30,205 nt of DNA from NCBI GenBank assembly GCA_002687025.1, contig NYZG01000399.1:1-30205 (forward strand). Reading direction: 5' to 3'. This DNA is from Candidatus Poribacteria bacterium (GTDB lineage: Bacteria > Poribacteria > WGA-4E > GCA-2687025). Positions 1 to 8,137 of the stretch are shown here, in pieces (position 1 is the stretch's first letter; every line of letters begins with the position of its first letter). The translations under genes and the position numbers were made by a program. A model generated the notes under the pieces. That model made no database searches. It was not told where the DNA came from and was given only the letters and a program-made list of their open reading frames with translations.

Positions 1-2
1 GG

Positions 3-188
3 CCTCACGATTCGGTGATCGGCGTCGGGAAGGAGATGGTCGTGCGGAAGTTCCTCACCCAACTGCCGGCGAAGTTCGAGGTGGCCACGGGTGGCACAAT
101 GCTGTGTGGCGTCTACGTCGAGATCGACGAACGGACGCGCCGCGCGACGACGATACAGCGTCTGCGTCTGCCCTGCGAGGAAGCGTGA
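3..188 (+). CDS. C-terminal end of an unidentified protein (partial)
   Basis: An open frame enters from the left edge and ends at the TGA at 186-188, whose last base is the first base of the xseA ATG (TGATG overlap). The last 61 residues include the segment GGTMLCGVYVEID followed by ERTRRATTI. The pattern of a long strand ending in a V-x-I/V-D and then an Arg-rich turn is faintly like the last strand of hotdog-fold acyl-CoA thioesterases, but this is too short to assign. The overlap with xseA argues that it is a real gene, translationally coupled and in the same operon. Function unknown. Confidence 0.5.
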   Translation, partial: PHDSVIGVGKEMVVRKFLTQLPAKFEVATGGTMLCGVYVEIDERTRRATTIQRLRLPCEEA

Positions 189-1408
189 TGCCCGACGACG
201 TATTCACGGTTCACGGCGTGACGGAAGCTCTGAGCGAGCTTCTCAGTGAGGCCGTCCCGCCGCTGTGGGTCGAGGGCGAGGTGTCCAACTTCAGCCAGTC
301 ACAAGCAGGCCACTGGTACTTCACTCTCCGTGACGCCAAGGCGCAACTGCCGTGCGTCATGTGGAAGAGCGTAGCGTGGCGCTTCCGCGACATGATGCCC
401 GAAACCGGCGCCCTCGTGCGCGTCTACGGGTCGCTGTCGATTTACGCTCAGGGAGGGGTCTACCAGATACAGGCGACCCGCCTCCTCCCCGTGGGTCAGG
501 GGGCATTGCGGATCGCCTTCGAGCGACTGCGAGACCGCCTGCGACTCGAGGGTCTGTTCGACGAGCGACGGAAGAAGCCCATCCCCAGGTTCCCAGCAGA
601 AATCGGCGTCGTGACGTCGCCGCGTGGCGCGGCCGTGCGCGACATCGTGAAGGTCATCGGCGGACGGTATCCGTGCGCTCGCGTTACCATATACCCGGTC
701 GTCGTTCAGGGCGATCAGGCGGCGGGTGAGATTGCAAGCGCCATCGACCTGATGAACCTCGTCGGCGAGGCGGATGTCCTCATCGTTGGTCGCGGCGGCG
801 GGTCGATGGAGGACCTGTGGGCATTCAACGAGGAGATCGTCGCCCGGGCCATCGCGGCATCGGTGATTCCGGTGGTCTCGGCGGTCGGGCACGAGATCGA
901 CTTCACGTTGGCAGACTTCGCGGCGGATGTCCGGGCCGCAACGCCGTCGGCCGCGGCCGAGCAGGTCGTCCCCGACCGCGACGCGCTCGTCGGTGAGATG
1001 CGCGGATACGAGGCGCGCATGCGCGAGAGCGTCACCTCGCGGCTGCGATTCGCTCGCCAGGAGTTGGCGCGCCTGTCCGAGGCGTTGGCGCCGCGCCGGC
1101 AACTGGACCGCGTGCGGCAGCGCGCCCAACGCGTCGATGACCTCGCCGGGCGGCTGGAGGCGGCGACTCGTCGACGCGCCGCGGACACGCGAACGCGCCT
1201 GGAATCGCTGGCCGCATCGCTTAACGCGCTCAGCCCGTTGGCGACTCTCGGACGAGGGTACAGCATCTGTCGCCACGCGGATGGCCGGATCGTGCGCGAT
1301 GTCCAGCACGTCGCGTCTGGCGAGGCGATCCGTGTGCGGCTGGCGCGTGGATCACTTGGGGCCCTGGTGACGGATCGCACGGAGGGAGACGGCCGTGGGG
1401 AAATCTGA
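188..1408 (+). CDS. xseA: Exodeoxyribonuclease VII large subunit
   Basis: Catalytic subunit of exonuclease VII, which degrades single-stranded DNA to oligonucleotides in both directions and works in repair. The 406-residue product starts MPDDVFTVHGVTEALSELL, has the N-terminal OB-fold ('LWVEGEVSNFSQS', 'GHWYFTLRD' near 40-60), and the nuclease core with 'GVVTSPRGAAVRDI', 'DVLIVGRGGGSMEDLWAFNEE' split over about 195-220 and 'PVVSAVGHEIDFTLADFAADVRAATPSAAAE', all signatures of the family. A coiled-coil, Arg-rich C-terminal part follows and ends with the usual 'LGRGYSI' segment. A longer frame is open to 104, but the ATG at 188 overlaps the upstream stop and matches the family N-terminus. It overlaps xseB by 14 bases, so the two subunits are probably made together. 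Confidence 0.97.
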   Translation: MPDDVFTVHGVTEALSELLSEAVPPLWVEGEVSNFSQSQAGHWYFTLRDAKAQLPCVMWKSVAWRFRDMMPETGALVRVYGSLSIYAQGGVYQIQATRLLPVGQGALRIAFERLRDRLRLEGLFDERRKKPIPRFPAEIGVVTSPRGAAVRDIVKVIGGRYPCARVTIYPVVVQGDQAAGEIASAIDLMNLVGEADVLIVGRGGGSMEDLWAFNEEIVARAIAASVIPVVSAVGHEIDFTLADFAADVRAATPSAAAEQVVPDRDALVGEMRGYEARMRESVTSRLRFARQELARLSEALAPRRQLDRVRQRAQRVDDLAGRLEAATRRRAADTRTRLESLAASLNALSPLATLGRGYSICRHADGRIVRDVQHVASGEAIRVRLARGSLGALVTDRTEGDGRGEI

Positions 1409-1661
1409 GCCTGCATCCGACGCGCCGACCGTCGAGATGGCGCTGGAGGAGCTCGAGCGACTCGTCGGCCGCCTGGAACACGGCGAGGGAGATCTCGAGC
1501 AGGCCCTTGGCGATTTCGAACGCGGCGTCCACTTGGTGCGCGCGTGCGCGGACATGCTGACGAAGATGGAGCTCCGCGTGCAGCAGTTGGTCGTCACCGA
1601 GGACGGCGAGATCGTCACCGAACCCTTCGGCGACGATGCGGGAGAGGATGGCGGCCAATGA
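1395..1661 (+). CDS. xseB: Exodeoxyribonuclease VII small subunit
   Basis: Small helical subunit that binds the coiled-coil arm of XseA. The 88-residue product carries the family signature 'MALEELERLVGRLEHGEGDLEQAL' (quoted in two parts: MALEELERLVGRLEHGE, GDLEQAL) near residues 15-38, then 'DFERGVHLVRACADML'. Start is GTG at 1395 with GGAGGG at 1380-1385 inside xseA, giving a 14-base overlap with the xseA end. The C-terminal 25 residues are acidic and extend a little beyond the common core. It ends in an ATGA overlap with the polyprenyl synthase gene, so the three genes form a coupled operon. Confidence 0.95.
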   Translation: MGKSEPASDAPTVEMALEELERLVGRLEHGEGDLEQALGDFERGVHLVRACADMLTKMELRVQQLVVTEDGEIVTEPFGDDAGEDGGQ

Positions 1662-2755
1662 CGACCGGTGTGACATACGACGACTTCGTCGCGGCCCTCG
1701 ACGAGCGCAAGCGCGTCGTGTACGAATACCTTTACCGCGACCGCCATTCGACCCGGTTCCAGCCCGCGCACATACGCGAAGCCATCTATAGCTACATGGA
1801 CGCTGGCGGCAAGTCGCTCCGGCCGGCGGTGCTCCTCTTCGCGTGCGGGGCCGTCGGCGGCGACGAGTCGCGCGCTGTCCCGGTAGCCGCGGCCATCGAG
1901 ATATTCCACACATGGACGCTCGTACACGACGACGTCATCGACCGCGATACCAAGCGGCGAGGCGGCCCGACCGTGCACGAGGAGTTCCGCCAGCGTGCGG
2001 TCGACGAGCTCGGCTACGAGGCCGCCGAGGCGCAGCACTATGGCCTCTCCATCGCGATCCTGGCCGGAGACATGCAACAAGGGTGGGCCGTGTCCATCCT
2101 CTCGCGGCTTGCCGAAGAGGGTGGCGTCGACCCGCGGGTGGCGCTGTATCTCATCCACGACGCCGAGATGCGCGTCCTGAGCTTGCTGATCGACGGCGAG
2201 ATGCGCGACGTGCAGTTCTCCAAGACCGACATCACCGACATCGACGAAGACGACGTCATCTCCATGCTCACCAAGAAGACCGGCGTTCTCTACGAATACG
2301 CGGGCAAGGCCGGGTCGATGATCGGCCTCGACACCTGCGACGAGAGCAATCCCGTGATACGGGCCATCTCGGCATTCGCGTCCGGCTGCGGGACGGCGTT
2401 CCAGCTACAGGACGACATCCTCGGCGTCGTCGGCGACGAGGAAGCGCTCGGGAAGCCGGTAGGATCGGACATCCGCGAAGGCAAGCGCACCACGATCGTG
2501 CTCCAGGCGTACCGGAACGCGACCGAGGCCCAGCGTGCCCGCCTGACGGCCGTCCTGGGGAACGCCAGCGCCGGAGCCGATGACCTTGCCATGGCGACCG
2601 AGATGCTGCGCGATCTCGGCGGCATCGACTACACTGCGGACCTCGCGAGGTCGTACGTCGAATCGGCGATGGCGCATCTTGATGCCATCCCCCCGTCCCG
2701 GTACCGGGACCTGCTCGGGTTCTGGGCCGACTACATGGTGAACCGGGAGTTCTAG
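1658..2755 (+). CDS. Polyprenyl diphosphate synthase (trans-isoprenyl diphosphate synthase)
   Basis: Condenses isopentenyl diphosphate with allylic diphosphates to make geranyl-, farnesyl- or geranylgeranyl-diphosphate-type products. The 365-residue protein shows 'GGKSLRPAVLL' near 49, the first Asp-rich motif 'HDDVIDRD' near 91 (DDxxD without the two-residue insert of bacterial farnesyl synthases), 'RRGGPTVH', the diagnostic 'FQLQDDILGVVGD' second motif near 248 and 'GKPVGSDIREGKRT'. A Trp sits five residues before the first DDxxD. In this family that position limits chain length, so a C20-type product is a fair inference but is not proven. Start at the ATG of the ATGA overlap with the xseB stop. 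The xseA-xseB-prenyl synthase order is common in bacteria. Confidence 0.93.
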   Translation: MTTGVTYDDFVAALDERKRVVYEYLYRDRHSTRFQPAHIREAIYSYMDAGGKSLRPAVLLFACGAVGGDESRAVPVAAAIEIFHTWTLVHDDVIDRDTKRRGGPTVHEEFRQRAVDELGYEAAEAQHYGLSIAILAGDMQQGWAVSILSRLAEEGGVDPRVALYLIHDAEMRVLSLLIDGEMRDVQFSKTDITDIDEDDVISMLTKKTGVLYEYAGKAGSMIGLDTCDESNPVIRAISAFASGCGTAFQLQDDILGVVGDEEALGKPVGSDIREGKRTTIVLQAYRNATEAQRARLTAVLGNASAGADDLAMATEMLRDLGGIDYTADLARSYVESAMAHLDAIPPSRYRDLLGFWADYMVNREF

Positions 2756-2764
2756 CGAGTCGCG

Positions 2765-3724
2765 ATGCCACGAGAAACCGACATCTGGACGGGTCGCGCC
2801 CGCCGCCACGTAGCGGCTGCCGTTGCGCGGATCGTTGCGATGGCCGTGGTCGCGGCGTGTATGCCCGCTGTCGCCGACGCCGCCGACGGCACAATGTCGC
2901 TCATCGACCGTACCGCGACCGATCCCGAGTACGACAACTACCCCAACTTCCGGCAGCACGCCCTGACGATCCTGCGACGCAAGGCCGCCGAAACGCGGCC
3001 CCTCGACGTGAATCCATACGTCGCGGAGTTACTCGGGGGCGCGGGCATGCCCTCGGTCGAGCTGCACGCGGAGGACGTCGAGGAGTTCTTCGTCGCCGCC
3101 GCGAGGGATGAGCTCACCATCGTGCGCGCCATGGGCTTCGTCGCCCGGGCGGTGCGCGAGACAGGCGTGCTCACCTACCTGAACGGAGCGCACGCGCGCG
3201 AGGTCGTCGGCCGTTTCGGCCTGGACGTGGGCCTTGCAGTACCCATGAGCCATCTGCTCCTCTTCGCGTACATCCCAGCCGACACCAGCGCGAATGACCC
3301 AGTCCAGTGTCGCTTCCTCGCCGTCTATGGAGCGCAATACGAGCACCGCTTCCACAGGGATGTTCTCAACGCCACGCTCAAGGTCGGAACCGGCCGCGAT
3401 GTGCCGTACCTCGACCCGTGGGATGATGGCGCCGAGATCAGGACGGCGTACATCGTCGAAGGGCGAATAATGTATGGCGATGCGGGCATTGGGTACGTGG
3501 ATGTCTCCGGCATCGGCGGCAGGAAGCATGGGCTCCTGGGAGTCATGCAGAAGGTCTTCTTCTTCCTCCCAGACGCGATCGATGGCATGGTGGTGCGCGG
3601 AGGCGATCTCCACGTCAACGCCATCATGAACCAGCGCGTCGAGGGCTTCGAGAGCGCGCTAAGGTATGCCGTGCACTACCGCGACGGGATGCTGATAGCG
3701 CCGGACGGGCCGCCTGCGCCGTAG
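2765..3724 (+). CDS. Exported protein of unknown function
   Basis: A 319-residue protein that I do not recognise. The N-terminus has Arg residues followed by a hydrophobic stretch, 'AAAVARIVAMAVVAACMPA' at about 18-36, and a likely signal peptidase I site 'VADA|AD'. The mature part is mixed alpha/beta and ends in a Pro-rich tail. Recurring features are acidic loops ('HAEDVEEFF', 'DPWDDGAEIR') and Gly-rich beta segments ('GDAGIGYVDVSGIGG'). It has no Cys pair, no transmembrane helix after the signal and no obvious catalytic motif. A Cys lies inside the hydrophobic stretch (VVAAC), but the context is a poor lipobox. The start lies 9 bases after the prenyl synthase stop and may be co-transcribed with it. 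Confidence 0.8.
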   Translation: MPRETDIWTGRARRHVAAAVARIVAMAVVAACMPAVADAADGTMSLIDRTATDPEYDNYPNFRQHALTILRRKAAETRPLDVNPYVAELLGGAGMPSVELHAEDVEEFFVAAARDELTIVRAMGFVARAVRETGVLTYLNGAHAREVVGRFGLDVGLAVPMSHLLLFAYIPADTSANDPVQCRFLAVYGAQYEHRFHRDVLNATLKVGTGRDVPYLDPWDDGAEIRTAYIVEGRIMYGDAGIGYVDVSGIGGRKHGLLGVMQKVFFFLPDAIDGMVVRGGDLHVNAIMNQRVEGFESALRYAVHYRDGMLIAPDGPPAP

Positions 3725-3796
3725 CGACGCGCGCCATGCGCGGCCGACGGAGGGATCGACATCGACGCCACTGCTCTCAAACAGAGCCTCGAAGGG

Positions 3797-4702
3797 GTGA
3801 CGGCTATCCCCGTCGTGCCGTTTGCCACGGACGGGACGGCCGACATCGTCGGGCACCGGCGCAACGTGCGCTACTTGCTCGACAACAACGGTCTCGAAGG
3901 CGGGCTCAGGCGCGTTGTCGCCGTAGCCGGGACCAGCCTGATCCAGCACATGGACGAGACGGAGCAGTCGCGCGTCATCGCAGCCACGGGCTTGGAGATC
4001 GGCGACGCCGGCGTGTTGGTGTCGGGTATCGTCCCACAGGGGGGCATGGCCGACAGGTTGGTGGCAACGCAACTGCAATCCGAACGCCCGCCGGATGCGT
4101 TCCTTATCATGCCGATGGGCGGCGTGTACGACCCACATGGCTACCTGGACGCGATGCGACGCCTGGGAGACTCCCACGGGCCCAACAGCGGGCGATTCAT
4201 CGTTTACATGCGGAACGCGCGCGACGCCGGGGCGATCCGCGAGCTGCTGCTCACGTCGGAGCACTTCATCGGCGTCAAGATCGGGACCGGGATCGCCGAT
4301 GTCGAACCGATGGTCGAGGCCGTCGGCCCGGGGAGCATGGTGATCTGGGGCATCGGCGAACTGAACTCCACAGCCGCCCGCAAGCTCGGGGCTCGCGGCC
4401 ACACGTCCGGCACAGCGATCGTCGCCGCTGGGCTCGCGGACGCGCTGAGCAACGCGCACAGGCGCGGCGACTACGTTGAGGCGCTACGACTCGAGGGCCT
4501 GGTTCGCGGCCTCGAGGAGATCAGGTTCCGCGACGGCCGGATGTACAACTACTCGGCCGTTGTCGAGGCGATGATCGCGGGCGGCTTCGACGATGTGGTC
4601 CCTGGTGTCGGGCACGCGCTGAACCCGCGAGTGCCCGCCGCGATTGCCGACGAAGTGCGCAGGGCCGTGGACCCCATCCGGGCGTACCATGGCCAAGCCT
4701 GA
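3797..4702 (+). CDS. DapA-superfamily lyase (dihydrodipicolinate synthase / N-acetylneuraminate lyase family)
   Basis: A class I, Schiff-base-forming TIM barrel of 301 residues from GTG 3797. 'TAIPVVPF' forms the first strand, Tyr137 in 'FIVYMRN' and Lys161 in 'FIGVKIGTG' match the catalytic Tyr133 and Lys161 of E. coli DapA, and the C-terminal helical part is typical. The substrate loop differs: the family's GTTGE reads GTSLI (Thr46, Ser47), so it is unlikely to be true lysine-pathway DapA; sugar-acid or 2-keto-acid aldolases and dehydratases are likelier. The GTG has no properly spaced ribosome site. The frame stays open upstream to 3725, and GGAGGG at 3749-3754 sits seven bases before an in-frame ATC at 3761, so the true protein may start there with about 12 more residues. 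The next gene starts 14 bases downstream. Confidence 0.88.
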   Translation: MTAIPVVPFATDGTADIVGHRRNVRYLLDNNGLEGGLRRVVAVAGTSLIQHMDETEQSRVIAATGLEIGDAGVLVSGIVPQGGMADRLVATQLQSERPPDAFLIMPMGGVYDPHGYLDAMRRLGDSHGPNSGRFIVYMRNARDAGAIRELLLTSEHFIGVKIGTGIADVEPMVEAVGPGSMVIWGIGELNSTAARKLGARGHTSGTAIVAAGLADALSNAHRRGDYVEALRLEGLVRGLEEIRFRDGRMYNYSAVVEAMIAGGFDDVVPGVGHALNPRVPAAIADEVRRAVDPIRAYHGQA

Positions 4703-4716
4703 AACCGGAGGAACAC

Positions 4717-4863
4717 ATGCTGGCGCCGAGAGGACGCAGCCGGTATGACCGGGAAGCACGCGCGAAACGCGCGATGCGGCGCGGCGTATTCTACATCGTC
4801 TTCCTCATCCTCGTGCTGATCGCCATCAAATGGCCCCAACTGATACTGCGATACCTGCCGTAG
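4717..4863 (+). CDS. Small single-span membrane protein (48 aa)
   Basis: A short frame starting ATG at 4717 with GGAGGA at 4707-4712 just upstream, ending TAG at 4861-4863. The product is MLAPRGRSRYDREARAKRAM followed by RR, one hydrophobic helix 'GVFYIVFLILVLIAIKW' at about 23-39, and PQLILRYLP. The many Arg/Lys before the helix predict an N-in, C-out topology by the positive-inside rule. It lies between the DapA-like gene and the ABC binding-protein gene, 14 bases after the former, so it is probably in the same transcript. Unrecognised; a small accessory subunit of the transporter or a membrane anchor are possibilities, but nothing proves it. Confidence 0.7.
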   Translation: MLAPRGRSRYDREARAKRAMRRGVFYIVFLILVLIAIKWPQLILRYLP

Positions 4864-4901
4864 CGACCCGTCGGGCCCAGGAATCAACGCTGGAGAAACG
4901 C

Positions 4902-6230
4902 ATGCACGCTGCACGGCGACGGGCACGGGCTCTGTGCGTCCTGCTGGCCGTCATGGTCTGTGGCGCGGCCGCGGCGCAGGAAACGCTCCGGATCGTGTCT
5001 CCTCATCCGCCCGCGTTGCGCGACGAATTCGACACCGGGTTCAAGGCGTGGCTCCTCGAAGAGCACGGCCTGGAAGCCGACATCGAGTGGATGGACCAGG
5101 GCGGGACGTCGAACATCGTCCGCTTCATCAACTCCGAGTTCAGGCGGTCGCCAGAGGGTATCAACGTCGACGTGTTCTTCGGCGGCGGGACGGATTCCTA
5201 CATACAGTTCACGCGCGACGGCCTGCTCGAAACCTACGAGGTCCCCGCCGACATACTCGACGCGGTGCAGCCAGACATCTTCGGAGTCCCGATCGTTGAC
5301 CCGGGTCGCCAATGGTACGGCGTGGCGCTCGCGGGCTTCGGCATCATGCACAACAAGCTGCTCGCGAAGCGGTTCCGTCTGCCCGAGGTGCTGACGTGGG
5401 AGGACCTCACGAACCCCGGTCTCCAGGGACGCATCGCGACGGCAGATCCGCGCAACAGCGGCAGCGCCCACATGGTGTACGAAATCATCCTGCAGGCGTA
5501 TGGGTGGGACAAGGGCTGGCAGGTGTTGCAGGAGATGGGCGCCAACGTGAAGGCGTTCACGCGTGGAGCCAGCGATGTGCCTAACGAAGTGGCGCTGGGC
5601 AACGTCCTCTACGGCCCTGTGATCGACTTCTACGCCTACGCCCAGATATCAAGGACCGGCGAGGACAAGCTCGGATACGTGACGCCCGACGGTCTCTCCG
5701 TCATCAACGCGGACCCCATCGGCATCCTGAAGGGGGCGCCGCGGCTGGAGCTCGCGCAGCGGTTCATCGACTTCTGCCTGACGACGCGCGCGCAGAAGCT
5801 CCTGATGCTGCCGATGGGTCATCCCGACGGCCCGAAGACGGACAACCTCGCGCGCGCCAGCGTGATCCCCGCTCTCTATGACGAGGTGGGAGACGATTCC
5901 ATCGTCGGCGAGAACCCATTCGCGCTGAAGAACACGGTCAAGTACGACGCTGACAAGGGCGGGAAGCGCTGGTCTCTGGTGAACGACCTGTACGGGACGC
6001 TCATCATCGACTCCCACCGCGATCTCACCGCAGCGTGGAAGTCCATCGGCAAGTCGGGTAGCGACGAAGCGCGCGCCACCCTCGGCCAGATGCCTCTCAC
6101 CGAGGCGGAGGCGACGGAACTGGCGCCGGGGTGGGGAACGGCGGACAACGCCCTCGTGCGCAAGGGCACGATCTCCGAGTGGCGTGAGTTCGCGCGGGAC
6201 AAGTACCGCGCCGCCGGGAAGATGCGGTAA
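4902..6230 (+). CDS. ABC transporter extracellular solute-binding protein
   Basis: Periplasmic binding protein of the bacterial family-1 / iron(III)-type group, 442 residues. The signal peptide is visible: 'RRRARALCVLLAVMVCGAAAA' (quoted region 5-25) with probable cleavage before QETLR. The mature part follows the two-lobe pattern: 'RIVSPHPPALRDEFD' as first strand, 'VFFGGGTDSYIQF', 'WYGVALAGFGIMHNK', 'TWEDLTNPGLQGRIATADP', 'NSGSAHMVYEII' and 'LPMGHPDG'. The ligand is not clear; ferric iron, phosphonates, polyamines and sugar phosphates are all carried by relatives, and the classical ferric-binding Tyr pair is not evident. I chose ATG 4902 because GGAG at 4892-4895 precedes it and it gives a proper signal peptide; an upstream ATG at 4830 overlaps the small membrane protein gene. 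The permease follows after 12 bases. Confidence 0.93.
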   Translation: MHAARRRARALCVLLAVMVCGAAAAQETLRIVSPHPPALRDEFDTGFKAWLLEEHGLEADIEWMDQGGTSNIVRFINSEFRRSPEGINVDVFFGGGTDSYIQFTRDGLLETYEVPADILDAVQPDIFGVPIVDPGRQWYGVALAGFGIMHNKLLAKRFRLPEVLTWEDLTNPGLQGRIATADPRNSGSAHMVYEIILQAYGWDKGWQVLQEMGANVKAFTRGASDVPNEVALGNVLYGPVIDFYAYAQISRTGEDKLGYVTPDGLSVINADPIGILKGAPRLELAQRFIDFCLTTRAQKLLMLPMGHPDGPKTDNLARASVIPALYDEVGDDSIVGENPFALKNTVKYDADKGGKRWSLVNDLYGTLIIDSHRDLTAAWKSIGKSGSDEARATLGQMPLTEAEATELAPGWGTADNALVRKGTISEWREFARDKYRAAGKMR

Positions 6231-6242
6231 CCGCTTAGCCGA

Positions 6243-8069
6243 ATGCACAACACCAACAGCCCCAAGCCCTCCTCCTGGTCGCGGTGGCTGAGCCAGTACG
6301 ACCTCACGTGGCGCACGTCGCTGATCCTGGCGCTTCTCGTCGCCTTCTTCGGCCTGTTCCTGGTCTACCCGATCGCGTATGTCCTCCGCGAGGCGTTCTT
6401 CCTCGGCGGCGAGTTCAACATCGGGTTCTTCCGCCTCGACGAACAGGAGCGCGTGGAGATATGGAATAGCACGCTCCTCGCGCTCATCACGACCATCACC
6501 ACGACGATCGTCAGCTTGCCCCTCGCCTACGTGCTGATCCGATACTCGTTCCCCGGCAAGAGCTTGCTGCAGGGCTTCGTGCTCGTGCCGATGATCATGC
6601 CGCCGTTCGTCGGGGCGGTGGGCATCAAGCAACTGTTCGCCACGTTCGGCTCGGTGAACATGCTCATGATCAAACTCGGCATCATGGACTGGGACACCGC
6701 GATCGACTGGTTTGGGGGCAGCGAGCTACGCAAGCTTGGGGGCGTCGTGTTCCTCGGCACGTTGCACCTGTACCCGATCATGTACCTGAACGTCGCGGCA
6801 GCGTTGGCCAACGTGGACCCCACCCTTGAAGACGCCGCGCGCAACATGGGCGCGGGCAGGTGGAAGCTGTTCCGCACGATCTCGCTGCCTCTGATGATGC
6901 CGGGCTACTTCGCGGGCGCGATCATCGTGTTCATCTGGGCATTCACCGACCTCGGCACGCCGCTCATGTTCGAGTTCCGCGACGTGGTCGCCGTGCGCAT
7001 CTTCGATTCCAGCCGTGAGCTGGCGACATCGCAGAGCGCGTACGCGCTGGTAGTCATCGTGATCGTCCTCACTGCCGGGTTCTTCTACCTGGCGAAGCGC
7101 ATCTCGGGATCGCGGCGATATGAGATGATGGCGCGCGGTCACACAGGTTCGCTCGAAGTTCCGGCGCGCGGCGGGCAGTTGGCGATCGTGTACGGCACGG
7201 TGCTGTCGATCACGTTCCTTGCGATCCTCCCGCACATCAGCGTGATTCTGACGTCTGTCGCCGAGGCCGGCACATGGTCTGGCGGCATCTACGAGACCGT
7301 GCAGTGGCGGGGTAGCATCCTCCCTCGCGAATTCACCGGCGAGCACTTTGGCCAGGTCTTCGTGACGAGAAGCGGCGAGCAGTCGCTCACGTCCGAGGGC
7401 TTCCAGAGCATCAAGAACAGCTTCAAGTACTCCGTCGCGAGCACCCTCATCGACATCGTGCTGGGCGTGACGCTCGCGTGGATGCTGACGAGACGACGCA
7501 TCCCGTGGAAGAACCTGCTGGACGCGACGGCTATGATGCCCCTCGCGCTGCCAGGCGTTGTGATGGCGTTCGGGTATGTCGGCAGCTTCGGCATCGGCCC
7601 CTTCACCGAGGGACGCATGTTCGGCTTCATGAATCCCCGCGTGAACCCGACGTGGCTCCTTATCATCGCGTACGCCGTGCGGCGGCTGCCCTACATGATG
7701 CGCTCTGCATACGCCGGCTTCGAGCAAACGAGCGTCACGCTGGAGGAGGCGTCGCACAATCTCGGCGCGAGCCCCAGCCGCACGCTGATGAAGATCACAC
7801 TGCCGCTGGTCACAGCGAACCTCATCGCGGGAGCCATCTTGGCGTTCTCGTTCGCGATGCTGGAAGTGTCGGACAGCCTTATCCTCGCCGGATTGAAGTC
7901 CGGGTACGACCCCATCACGAAGGTGATCTACGAATTCTCGACGCGTCTCAGCGACGGGCAGTACGTCGCCAGCGCGATGGGCGTGCTCGCCATGGTACTG
8001 CTGACCTGTACGTTGCTGATCGCGGCCAAGGTGTTGGGCAGGCGCATGGGCGACCTGTTCCGCGTGTAG
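6243..8069 (+). CDS. ABC transporter permease, two fused membrane domains
   Basis: Inner-membrane permease of 608 residues, about twice the size of a single subunit, as in FbpB-type ferric transporters. Both halves have the cytoplasmic EAA loop that docks the ATPase: 'LEDAARNMGAGRWKLFRTI' near 195-213 and 'LEEASHNLGASPSRTLMKI' near 499-517. Roughly twelve hydrophobic segments can be counted, beginning with 'SLILALLVAFFGLFLVYPI' and ending with 'LAMVLLTCTLLIAAKVLG'. A large loop around 340-390 separates the halves. It follows the binding-protein gene by 12 bases and surely acts with it. No ATP-binding subunit is encoded next to it; the following gene is an asparaginase, so the ATPase must come from elsewhere in the genome. 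Confidence 0.94.
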   Translation: MHNTNSPKPSSWSRWLSQYDLTWRTSLILALLVAFFGLFLVYPIAYVLREAFFLGGEFNIGFFRLDEQERVEIWNSTLLALITTITTTIVSLPLAYVLIRYSFPGKSLLQGFVLVPMIMPPFVGAVGIKQLFATFGSVNMLMIKLGIMDWDTAIDWFGGSELRKLGGVVFLGTLHLYPIMYLNVAAALANVDPTLEDAARNMGAGRWKLFRTISLPLMMPGYFAGAIIVFIWAFTDLGTPLMFEFRDVVAVRIFDSSRELATSQSAYALVVIVIVLTAGFFYLAKRISGSRRYEMMARGHTGSLEVPARGGQLAIVYGTVLSITFLAILPHISVILTSVAEAGTWSGGIYETVQWRGSILPREFTGEHFGQVFVTRSGEQSLTSEGFQSIKNSFKYSVASTLIDIVLGVTLAWMLTRRRIPWKNLLDATAMMPLALPGVVMAFGYVGSFGIGPFTEGRMFGFMNPRVNPTWLLIIAYAVRRLPYMMRSAYAGFEQTSVTLEEASHNLGASPSRTLMKITLPLVTANLIAGAILAFSFAMLEVSDSLILAGLKSGYDPITKVIYEFSTRLSDGQYVASAMGVLAMVLLTCTLLIAAKVLGRRMGDLFRV

Positions 8070-8137
8070 CGTGAAGTGACCGCGATCCCTGCAGCCATCT
8101 CGGTTGCGTCGGCGACGAGGAGAGAAGGAGGCGTCCG

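Noticed and set aside
299..1309. Long minus-strand frame opposite xseA
   Set aside because: Antisense shadow; the + strand product is a clear XseA with ribosome-site and overlap logic.
3736..4479. Frame starting with ATG 3736 as the start of the DapA-like gene
   Set aside because: The ATG is in another reading phase and its translation is Arg-rich shadow sequence.
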